DNA of 5,259 nt from the NCBI GenBank assembly GCA_037439465.1, contig JBBIVX010000043.1:1-5259 (forward strand), read 5' to 3'. This document shows positions 1 through 5,259 of the stretch, one piece after another; position 1 is the first letter of the stretch, and each line of letters opens with the position of its first letter. The notes under the pieces were generated by a model, which was not told where the DNA came from, made no database searches, and saw nothing but the letters and a program-made list of their open reading frames with translations. The DNA is from Parasulfuritortus sp037439465. GTDB taxonomy: Bacteria; Pseudomonadota; Gammaproteobacteria; Burkholderiales; Thiobacillaceae. Made by a program: the position numbers and the translations under genes.

Positions 1-21
1 TTTCATACGTTGACCGCCGGC

Positions 22-39
22 CTGTCACAGCCCTGTAAC
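22..39 (+). promoter_or_regulatory. Pho box (PhoB-binding site) of the pst-pho operon
   Basis: Two direct 7-mers, CTGTCAC (22-28) and CTGTAAC (33-39), are separated by the 4-bp spacer AGCC. This is the geometry of the classical Pho box (CTGTCAT, 4 bp, CTGTCAT, 11-bp period), to which PhoB binds as a tandem dimer. The match is six of seven bases in the first repeat and five of seven in the second. It lies just upstream of pstS, the usual promoter for this operon, and the window also encodes the PhoB expected to bind it. The repeats and spacing are seen directly; binding is inferred. Confidence 0.87.
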
Positions 40-49
40 AATCCGCGGG

Positions 50-55
50 CAGTAT
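50..55 (+). promoter_or_regulatory. Putative -10 element of the Pho-box promoter
   Basis: CAGTAT matches three of six positions of TATAAT, including the conserved A at position 2 and the final T. It begins about 10 bp after the Pho box ends. PhoB-activated promoters use the Pho box in place of a -35 element, with the -10 about this far downstream. Transcription would start near 60-64, leaving a leader of about 26-30 nt before the pstS start at 90. The hexamer is weak, so the position is inferred from spacing more than from sequence. Confidence 0.4.
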
Positions 56-89
56 GCGTGTCGTCGTCAACGTCAAAGGGCTCTGCTCC

Positions 90-1079
90 ATGAATCGCAC
101 ACGCACAGCTATCGTCATCACCCTCTCCAGCCTGTTACTTACGGGCGCCGCACAGGCACAGTTAGTCAAGATCGATGGCTCCTCCACCGTCTATCCGATC
201 ACCGAAGCCGTGGCCGAGGACTTCCAACAAGCCAGGAAGAACGCCATACGGGTAACCGTCGGCATTTCCGGCACGGGCGGAGGCTTCAAGAAGTTCTGTC
301 GCGGCGAGACCGACATCTCCGATGCCTCGCGCCCCATCCTGAAGAAAGAAATGGAGGCCTGCGCCAAAGCCGGCGTCCGCTATTACGAGCTGCCCGTGGC
401 CTTCGATGCCCTGACCGTCGTCGTCAATCCGAAAAACGCCATCAATCAGCTCGGCGTGGCCGAATTGAAAGCGATGTGGTCGCCGCAGGCACAGGGCAAG
501 GTGATGCGCTGGAACCAGGTCAAGCCGGCCTTCCGCGATATGCCGTTGAAGCTGTTCGGCCCAGGCGCCGATTCCGGCACCTTCGACTATTTCACCGAGG
601 CCGTCATCGGCAAGGCCAAGTCCTCGCGCGGCGACTACACCGCCTCGGAGGACGACAACGTGCTGGTCCAGGGCGTAGAGCGCGATGTCGGCGCGCTGGG
701 CTACTTCGGTTATGCCTATTACGCCGAGAACAAGGCCAGACTGAAGGCGGTGGCCATCGTCGATCCCAAGACCGGCAAGGCGGTCCTGCCCTCGGAAAAG
801 ACCGTCATCGACGGTAGCTACCAACCCCTGTCGCGCCCCATCTTCATCTACGTCAGCGAGGCCGGCTACCGCAAACCGGAGGTGCGGGCCTTCGTCGAGT
901 ATTACCTCGACAACGTCGCCACGCTCGCCAAGGAGGTGAAGTACGTGCCGCTGCCCGCCAAGGCCTACCGGCAGGCCGCCGAACATCTCAGGAAAGGCAG
1001 GCTCGGCACCGTATTCGGCGGCGATGCCGAAGTCGGCGTCAGGATCGATGATCTGCTGGCGCGCGAAGGCAAGCTGTGA
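90..1079 (+). CDS. pstS: Periplasmic phosphate-binding protein PstS of the Pst ABC transporter
   Basis: This is the high-affinity phosphate receptor that delivers inorganic phosphate to the PstC-PstA channel. From ATG 90 it is 329 residues. A signal peptide is plain: basic MNRTRT, a hydrophobic core (7-17), then AQA at 21-23 before Q24, giving a mature protein starting near QLVKIDG. Family motifs include GSSTVYP (30-36), GISGTGGGFKKF (58-69), ETDISDASRP (73-82) and GADSGTF (159-165). The Ser/Thr/Asp/Gly-rich segments are the ones expected to ligate phosphate. Cys70 and Cys91 could form a disulfide. It is the short GSSTVYP family, not the E. coli GAGASFPAP type. An upstream in-frame ATG at 54 would add 12 residues, but it lies in the predicted -10 and would place charged and polar residues before the signal peptide. 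ATG 90 has an AAAGGG (75-80) nine bases upstream. The stop overlaps the pstC start. Confidence 0.95.
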   Translation: MNRTRTAIVITLSSLLLTGAAQAQLVKIDGSSTVYPITEAVAEDFQQARKNAIRVTVGISGTGGGFKKFCRGETDISDASRPILKKEMEACAKAGVRYYELPVAFDALTVVVNPKNAINQLGVAELKAMWSPQAQGKVMRWNQVKPAFRDMPLKLFGPGADSGTFDYFTEAVIGKAKSSRGDYTASEDDNVLVQGVERDVGALGYFGYAYYAENKARLKAVAIVDPKTGKAVLPSEKTVIDGSYQPLSRPIFIYVSEAGYRKPEVRAFVEYYLDNVATLAKEVKYVPLPAKAYRQAAEHLRKGRLGTVFGGDAEVGVRIDDLLAREGKL

Positions 1080-2005
1080 CCGGGCACGTTCCGAGCGGTC
1101 ACGTCAGCGCTCGGCTGGCCCGCAAGGCCAGCCGCCACGCAGGCGAGCGGCTGGCGGAAGGCATGCTGTTCCTGGCCGCCGCCGCCTCGATCTTCATTAC
1201 CCTCGGCATCGTCTACATCCTGGTGAGCGAATCGCTGGTGTTCTTCCGGCAGGTGTCGCTCATCGACTTTCTCACCGACACGCAATGGACACCGCTGTTC
1301 GATGACGCCCACTTCGGCATCATGGTGCTATTGTCCGGCACGGCCGTCAGCTCGCTGGTCGCACTCGGCGTGGCCATACCCCTCGGCACCACCATCGCCA
1401 TCTATCTGTCCGAGTTCGCCACGCCGCGCACGCGCGAATTCACCAAGCCCATACTCGAGCTGCTCGCCGGCATGCCGACGGTGGTGTTCGGCTATTTCGC
1501 CTTGTTGTTCGTGACACCGCTGCTACAACGGCTCATGCCGGAACTGCCAGGATTCAACCTGCTTTCCGCCGGCCTCGTCATGGGCATCATGATCGTGCCC
1601 ATCATCAGCTCCATTTCCGAGGATGCCATGCGCGCGGTGCCGATGGCGTTGCGCGAGGGCTCCTACGCGATGGGGGCGACGCGGCTGCAGACAGCGTTGC
1701 GCGTCGTGGTGCCGGCGGCGATTTCCGGCATGGCCGCGGCCTACATACTCGGTGTCGCCCGCGCCGTCGGCGAGACCATGATACTGGCCATTGCCGCCGG
1801 CATGCAGCCCAACCTGACCTGGGACCCGCGCGAGCCGGCCGCCACCATCACGGCTTTCATCGTCCAGGTGGCGCTGGGCGACCTGCCGCATGGCTCGGTC
1901 GGCTATCAGACCATCTTTGCCGCCGGCCTGACGCTGATGCTGTTCACCCTGGTGTTCAACATCCTCGGCTTCTGGCTACAACGCAAATACCGCGAGAGAT
2001 ATTGA
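1076..2005 (+). CDS. pstC: Phosphate ABC transporter permease PstC
   Basis: One of the two inner-membrane subunits forming the phosphate channel with PstA. It has 309 residues, usual for PstC. A basic cytoplasmic N-terminus (1-29) is followed by about six membrane segments, roughly 31-52, 80-110, 128-150, 163-183, 215-240 and 279-301. The EAA-type loop that docks on the ATPase is LREGSYAMGATRLQTALRVV at 192-211. The downstream ARAVGETMILAIAAG (229-242) is typical of PstC. The start is GTG 1076, with GTGA overlapping the pstS stop by 4 bp. GAAGG at 1065-1069 is a plausible ribosome site, and the overlap suggests translational coupling. The next in-frame ATG (1163) sits at the first membrane helix and would remove the N-terminal tail. 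Nothing looks damaged. Confidence 0.95.
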   Translation: MTGHVPSGHVSARLARKASRHAGERLAEGMLFLAAAASIFITLGIVYILVSESLVFFRQVSLIDFLTDTQWTPLFDDAHFGIMVLLSGTAVSSLVALGVAIPLGTTIAIYLSEFATPRTREFTKPILELLAGMPTVVFGYFALLFVTPLLQRLMPELPGFNLLSAGLVMGIMIVPIISSISEDAMRAVPMALREGSYAMGATRLQTALRVVVPAAISGMAAAYILGVARAVGETMILAIAAGMQPNLTWDPREPAATITAFIVQVALGDLPHGSVGYQTIFAAGLTLMLFTLVFNILGFWLQRKYRERY

Positions 2006-2006
2006 G

Positions 2007-2939
2007 ATGACCGGGACCACATCCGTCCAGGTGGCGCGCCTTCGCACCAACATAGCCCGACGCAAGCTCTGGGACCTGCTGTTCGCTCTCCTCGGCATCC
2101 TCGCCCTGGCCATTGGCATATTGACCATCGCGGTGCTGTTCGCAGACATGCTGATCAATGGCTGGGAACGCCTGCATCCTGAGTTCTTCACCCACTTTCC
2201 GTCGCGACGCGCGGCACAGGCCGGCATCCTCTCGGCCTGGGTCGGCAGCGTGCTGGTGATGCTGGTGACCGCCGCCGTGGCGGTGCCCTTGGGCGTGGCC
2301 GCCGGCATCTGGCTGGAGGAATACGCGCCGCACCATTGGCTTACCGATGTCATCGAGATCAACATAAACAATCTCGCTGGCGTGCCATCGATCATCTACG
2401 GCCTGCTGGCGCTCGGTCTGTTCGTGTATGCCTTCGATCTCGGCCAGAGCATACGCACAGCAGGGCTGACGCTGGGACTGCTGATCCTGCCTATCGTGAT
2501 CGTCGCCACGCGCGAAGCGATACGCGCCATTCCACAGGTGATACGCGAGGGCGCCTACGCGCTCGGCGCCACCCGCTGGCAGACGGTGAAGCACCACATA
2601 CTGCCCTACTCGCTGCCGGGGATACTTACCGGCGTCATCATCGGCATGGCACGCGCCATCGGCGAGACCGCGCCGATCATCACCATCGGGGCGTTGACCT
2701 TCATCGCTTTCCTGCCGCCGGCGCCAGTCACCGCCGCGGCCCCGTTCATCAGCTTCGAGTGGTTGCAGGCACCCTTCACGGTGATGCCGATCCAGATATT
2801 CAACTGGACTTCGCGCCCGGAGGCCGCCTTCCAGGCCAATGCCGCCGCCGCCGGCGTCGTCCTCATCGCCATGACCCTGGCCATGAACGGCCTGGCGATC
2901 TGGCTGCGCTACCGTCTGCGCAAAAACATCAAATGGTAA
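2007..2939 (+). CDS. pstA: Phosphate ABC transporter permease PstA
   Basis: Second channel subunit of the Pst importer, 310 residues, within the usual PstA range. After a basic tail (RLRTNIARRK, 11-20) come about six hydrophobic segments near 22-48, 74-103, 122-143, 152-168, 203-230 and 278-301. The EAA loop is IREGAYALGATRWQTVKHHI at 179-198, closely parallel to that of PstC. ARAIGETAPIITIGA (215-229) is the hallmark that separates PstA from PstC, which has GETM at the same place. The ATG lies one base after the pstC stop, with GAGAGA (1994-1999) as a ribosome site. Nine isoleucines are encoded by ATA, a surprising number for such GC-rich DNA. The gene appears intact. Confidence 0.95.
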   Translation: MTGTTSVQVARLRTNIARRKLWDLLFALLGILALAIGILTIAVLFADMLINGWERLHPEFFTHFPSRRAAQAGILSAWVGSVLVMLVTAAVAVPLGVAAGIWLEEYAPHHWLTDVIEININNLAGVPSIIYGLLALGLFVYAFDLGQSIRTAGLTLGLLILPIVIVATREAIRAIPQVIREGAYALGATRWQTVKHHILPYSLPGILTGVIIGMARAIGETAPIITIGALTFIAFLPPAPVTAAAPFISFEWLQAPFTVMPIQIFNWTSRPEAAFQANAAAAGVVLIAMTLAMNGLAIWLRYRLRKNIKW

Positions 2940-2943
2940 TCTT

Positions 2944-3735
2944 ATGAACGATACGCCCTGCGGGATCGCCTCGCTGCCGATAAAGGCCGAAGTCAAGGAT
3001 TTCAACTTCTACTACGGTAGTTTTCAGGCGATCAAAAATGTCAACATGCCGCTCTGCGACAAGAAGGTGACGGCATTGATCGGCCCCTCGGGCTGCGGCA
3101 AGAGTACGCTATTGCGCTCGTTCAACCGCATGCACGACCTATACAGCGGCAATCGCTATGAGGGCGAGATCGTGCTCCATCCCGACCGGACCAATCTGCT
3201 CGATCCGCGCGTCGATCCCATCGAGGTGCGTATGCGCCTGTCCATGGTGTTCCAGAAGCCGAATCCGTTCCCAAAATCCATCTATGAGAACGTGATCTAC
3301 GGGCAGCGCGTGCGCGGCGTCAACAAGCGCTCCCTGCTCGACGACAAGGTCGAGCAGGCGCTCACCCAGGCAGCGCTGTGGAACGAGGTCAAGCACCGCC
3401 TGCACGACATGGCCTTCACCCTTTCGGGCGGTCAACAGCAGCGCCTGTGCATCGCCCGCGCGCTCGCCACCGAGCCCGAGATCTTGCTCTTCGACGAGCC
3501 GACCTCGGCCCTCGATCCCATCGCCACCGCCAGCATCGAGGAGCTCATCCAGGAGCTGAAGGAGCAAGTCACCATACTCATCGTCACCCACAACATGCAG
3601 CAGGCGGCGCGGGTATCAGACTTCACCGCCTACATGTACCTTGGCGAATTGATCGAGTTCGGCTACACCGACGAAATCTTCATCAAGCCACGCGACAAGC
3701 GCACCGAGGATTACATCACCGGCCGTTTTGGATAA
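2944..3735 (+). CDS. pstB: Phosphate ABC transporter ATP-binding protein PstB
   Basis: Cytoplasmic ATPase that powers phosphate import; two copies sit beneath PstC and PstA. It has 263 residues with every ABC motif intact: Walker A GPSGCGKST (47-55), Q-loop FQKP (Gln104), signature LSGGQQQR (160-167), Walker B ILLFDEP (180-186, catalytic Glu185), D-loop SALD (188-191) and switch His216. NFYYGSFQAIKNVN (21-34) and FNRMHDLYSGN (60-70) are typical of PstB rather than other importers. The gene begins four bases after pstA ends; no strong Shine-Dalgarno is visible, so coupling to pstA translation is likely. The about 11 residues before the first conserved strand are variable in the family, so the start is less certain than the rest. 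In E. coli, PstB also takes part in phosphate signalling to PhoR through PhoU. Confidence 0.96.
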   Translation: MNDTPCGIASLPIKAEVKDFNFYYGSFQAIKNVNMPLCDKKVTALIGPSGCGKSTLLRSFNRMHDLYSGNRYEGEIVLHPDRTNLLDPRVDPIEVRMRLSMVFQKPNPFPKSIYENVIYGQRVRGVNKRSLLDDKVEQALTQAALWNEVKHRLHDMAFTLSGGQQQRLCIARALATEPEILLFDEPTSALDPIATASIEELIQELKEQVTILIVTHNMQQAARVSDFTAYMYLGELIEFGYTDEIFIKPRDKRTEDYITGRFG

Positions 3736-3738
3736 GCC

Positions 3739-4483
3739 ATGAACACACATCTTTTCAAGCAATTCGATTCTGAACTCGACGCCATCCGTGCCCACCTCGC
3801 CCGCATGGGCGGTCTGGTCGAGGAACAGGTCAAGGGCGCCATACAGGCGTTCACCGAAAGCGAACGCGATGAGGCCGAGCGGATCGTCGCCCGCGACCGC
3901 AGCATCGACGAGATGGAAATCGCCATCGATGATGCCTGTGCCCACCTCATCGCCCGGCGGCAGCCGGCCGCCATCGACCTGCGCATGGTTATGGCGGTGG
4001 GCAAAACCGTCACCGACCTCGAACGCATCGGCGATGAAGCGAAAAAGATCGCCAAGGCGACGCGCAAGATACTCGACCGCGGTCTCGGGCAGGAATTGAC
4101 CCGGCTGATCGACATCGTCGGCATGGGCGGCGCAACGGCCGGCATGCTGCATGATGTGCTCGATGCCCGGGATGGGCAGGTTGCCCTGCTCGTGCATCGA
4201 TGCCTTTGCCCGCCTCGACGTCACGGCGGCGGCCGCCGTCGTCCGCCAGGACAAGGAGATCGACCGCCATTTCCGTGCCATCGTGCGCCAGTTGGTCACC
4301 TACATGATGGAGGATGCGCGCACCATCTCCACCGCGCTCGACATCATCTTCATCGCCAAGTCGATCGAACGTATCGGCGACCACTGCAAGAACATCGCCG
4401 AGGACATCATCTATGTCGCCGAGGGCCGCGACGTCCGTCATATCGGCCTCAACGCCCTCGAACGCGAGGTCAAGGGAGAGTGA
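3739..4483 (+). pseudogene. phoU: phoU, phosphate signalling adaptor, split by a 37-nt frame-changing insertion
   Basis: PhoU is a cytoplasmic helical-bundle protein linking Pst transporter state to the PhoR kinase and restraining the Pho response when phosphate is ample. Codons 1-143 (3739-4167) encode a normal first repeat: MGGLVEEQ, ARRQPAAIDLR and the ERIGD motif at 95-99. They end in MLHDVLDA. The expected continuation, FARLDV onward with MMEDARTIS and a second ERIGD, starts at 4205 in the next frame and ends at TGA 4481-4483. Skipping 4168-4204 gives 235 residues, close to the 241 of E. coli PhoU, whose corresponding stretch reads MLHDVLDAFARMD without a break. Both halves are well conserved, so the lesion is recent, is a sequence error, or is handled by recoding. 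The upstream frame has no stop and continues into phoB. The start follows pstB by 3 bp, with GGAT at 3730-3733 as a weak ribosome site. Identity is secure; whether it is functional is not. Confidence 0.85.
4160..4204 (+). repeat. 8-bp direct repeat bounding the extra 37 nt in phoU, with a hairpin
   Basis: TCGATGCC occurs at 4160-4167 and again at 4197-4204, a period of 37 nt. The match extends to GTGCTCGATGCC (4156-4167) against GTGCATCGATGCC (4192-4204), one extra A being the only difference. The segment also folds. TCGATGC (4160-4166) is complementary to GCATCGA (4194-4200). Inside it, ATGGGCAGG (4172-4180) pairs with CCTGCTCGT (4185-4193) around a TTGC loop, with two G-T wobbles; CCGGG (4167-4171) is left as a bulge. 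A looser resemblance between 4141-4167 and 4175-4204 (GGCATGCTGC against GGCAGGTTGC, then the shared end) hints at an old or error-prone tandem duplication. No T-tract follows the hairpin, so it is not an intrinsic terminator. Confidence 0.75.
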
Positions 4484-5178
4484 GCCACACCGCTCCGCGC
4501 GTGCTGGTGGTCGAGGATGAAGCGGCCATCAGGGAGCTTCTGGTTCTCACGCTGCGCCAGGGCGGCTTCGAACCCGCCTTGGCCGCCAGCGCCGAAGAGG
4601 CCGTCAACGAGATCAGGCGCGAGCTGCCGGCCGTGCTGTTGCTTGATCTGATGCTGCCCGGCACATCCGGTCTGGCCCTGGCCAAACGTCTGCGCGCCGA
4701 TGAGCGCACGCGCACGCTGCCGATCATCATGGTCACGGCCCGCGCCGAGGAACAGGACCGGGTGCAGGGCCTGGAGATAGGCGCCGACGACTATGTCGTC
4801 AAACCGTTCTCGCCCAAGGAGCTGGTGGCCCGTCTCCGCGCCGTGCTGCGGCGGCGGGCGCCGCACCACTCGGGCGAAGTCGTCGAGATCGGCGCCGTCC
4901 GCCTTGACCCCGGCGCCCATAGCGTGACCTGCGGAGGCCAGCCAAGGAATCTGGGGCCGACCGAATTTACGCTGTTGCAGTTTCTGATGCACCACCCCAA
5001 TCGCGTATTCAGCCGCGACCAGCTGCTCGATGCCTTGCGCGGCGACCACAGCTTTATCGGCGAGCGCACGATCGATGTCTATGTCCGCCGCCTGCGACTT
5101 GGGCTTGGGCCATACGGCGAGACGCTGATCGAGACGGTGCGCGGCCTCGGCTACAAGCTGGTGGCGGCGAAGGCATGA
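4480..5178 (+). CDS. phoB: Phosphate regulon response regulator PhoB (OmpR/PhoB family)
   Basis: DNA-binding regulator of phosphate-starvation genes, phosphorylated by PhoR. From GTG 4480 it has 232 residues, close to the 229 of E. coli PhoB. The receiver domain (about 6-122) carries the acidic pair Glu12-Asp13, phospho-acceptor Asp56 in LLLDLMLPG, Thr86 and Lys108 in VVKPF. A short linker leads to a winged-helix DNA-binding domain (about 133-229) with GPTEFTLLQFL, then RVFSRDQLLDALRGD, RTIDVYVRRLR and ETVRGLGYKL. GTGA overlaps the phoU stop by 4 bp, and AAGGG (4472-4476) or CGAGGT (4465-4470) could be the ribosome site. The same frame is open upstream to 3739 because of the phoU lesion, so an automatic caller could report a 479-residue fusion. 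I chose GTG 4480 because SHTAPRVLVVEDE fits a normal PhoB N-terminus. Transcription probably comes from the Pho box, making it self-activating. Confidence 0.93.
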   Translation: MSHTAPRVLVVEDEAAIRELLVLTLRQGGFEPALAASAEEAVNEIRRELPAVLLLDLMLPGTSGLALAKRLRADERTRTLPIIMVTARAEEQDRVQGLEIGADDYVVKPFSPKELVARLRAVLRRRAPHHSGEVVEIGAVRLDPGAHSVTCGGQPRNLGPTEFTLLQFLMHHPNRVFSRDQLLDALRGDHSFIGERTIDVYVRRLRLGLGPYGETLIETVRGLGYKLVAAKA

Positions 5179-5259
5179 ACGGCGGAGTGTTGAGCCTCCT
5201 CCTGGGCGCGCTGGCGCTCGTGTTGGCCATCCTGCTCCACCGGCAATGGCGGCAAGGCC
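5175..5259 (+). CDS. phoR: Start of the sensor kinase PhoR (partial, cut by window end)
   Basis: Twenty-eight codons are visible from ATG 5175, whose ATGA overlaps the phoB stop by 4 bp. The translation is MNGGVLSLLLGALALVLAIL followed by LHRQWRQG. That is a short N-terminus, one hydrophobic helix of about 16 residues (5-20), then basic residues, as at the membrane end of a sensor kinase. No kinase motif lies inside the window. The name rests on position: a gene translationally coupled behind phoB is nearly always phoR, the membrane histidine kinase/phosphatase that phosphorylates PhoB at low phosphate. The frame is open to the last base. Confidence 0.75.
   Translation, partial: MNGGVLSLLLGALALVLAILLHRQWRQG

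Noticed and set aside
1..17. Additional upstream Pho half-sites in phase with the main box
   Set aside because: TTTCAT at 1-6 is in phase with the 11-bp period, but the intervening unit at 11-17 matches poorly, and the window edge cuts off any context.
54..89. N-terminal extension of PstS from ATG 54
   Set aside because: It overlaps the predicted -10, has no good ribosome site, and would put 12 residues before an otherwise complete signal peptide.
162..986. Long minus-strand open frame opposite pstS (274 codons)
   Set aside because: It is the reverse-strand shadow of a GC-rich gene with strong third-position bias. Its translation is low-complexity Gly/Asp/His-rich with no recognisable domain.
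1956..3005. Long minus-strand open frame opposite pstA (349 codons)
   Set aside because: Same shadow effect. The plus strand encodes an unmistakable PstA, and the antisense product is Gln/Gly/Arg/His-rich without family motifs.
4160..4200. Intrinsic terminator or insertion-sequence remnant at the phoU hairpin
   Set aside because: No T-tract follows the stem. The segment is too short for an IS and carries no recognisable terminal inverted repeats; a duplication or template-switch origin fits better.
3616..4299. Minus-strand open frames opposite the pstB end and phoU
   Set aside because: No domain is recognisable, there is no promoter or ribosome site of note, and they lie wholly within conserved plus-strand coding sequence.
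4151..4483. Independent small gene starting at ATG 4151, encoding the PhoU C-terminal half
   Set aside because: The first about 18 codons read through the insertion and match nothing in PhoU, and no Shine-Dalgarno precedes them. It is better seen as the displaced second half of phoU.

Overview
The window holds one tightly packed, plus-strand phosphate-starvation operon: pstS-pstC-pstA-pstB-phoU-phoB and the first 28 codons of a membrane protein that is almost certainly phoR. The DNA is GC-rich. PstC, PstA, PstB, PhoU and PhoB are all of proteobacterial type. Having phoB and phoR directly behind phoU in one operon is known from beta-proteobacteria such as Burkholderia, whereas E. coli keeps phoBR elsewhere. 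I therefore favour a beta- or gamma-proteobacterium, without naming a genus. The PstS belongs to the short 'GSSTVYP' family rather than the E. coli 'GAGASFPAP' type.

Layout: 1-89 is the promoter region, with a clear 18-bp Pho box (two 7-bp CTGTNAC repeats, 4-bp spacer), a weak -10 and a short leader. Positions 90-1079 encode the periplasmic phosphate-binding protein, 1076-2005 and 2007-2939 the two permeases, and 2944-3735 the ATPase. The signalling adaptor phoU follows (3739-4483), then the response regulator phoB (4480-5178) and the start of phoR (5175 to the window end). Genes overlap by 4 bp (pstS/pstC, phoU/phoB, phoB/phoR) or are 1-4 bp apart. No internal promoter or terminator is visible and no stretch over 300 bases lacks a gene.

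Together the genes form a closed loop. PstSCAB imports phosphate and, through PhoU, tells the PhoR kinase when phosphate is plentiful. PhoB, phosphorylated when phosphate is scarce, should bind the Pho box and raise expression of the whole operon, including itself.

The anomaly is in phoU. Both halves are well-conserved PhoU sequence but lie in different reading frames, separated by 37 extra nucleotides at 4168-4204. The insert is bounded by an 8-bp direct repeat (12 bp if one extra A is ignored) and can fold into a long imperfect hairpin. Removing it restores a normal 235-residue PhoU. Read as written, the upstream frame has no stop and runs through into phoB, giving a 479-residue PhoU'-PhoB fusion frame. 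The possible explanations are a recent mutation, a one-base sequence error on top of an in-frame 12-codon insertion, or (speculatively) translational bypassing between matched GAT-GCC codons.
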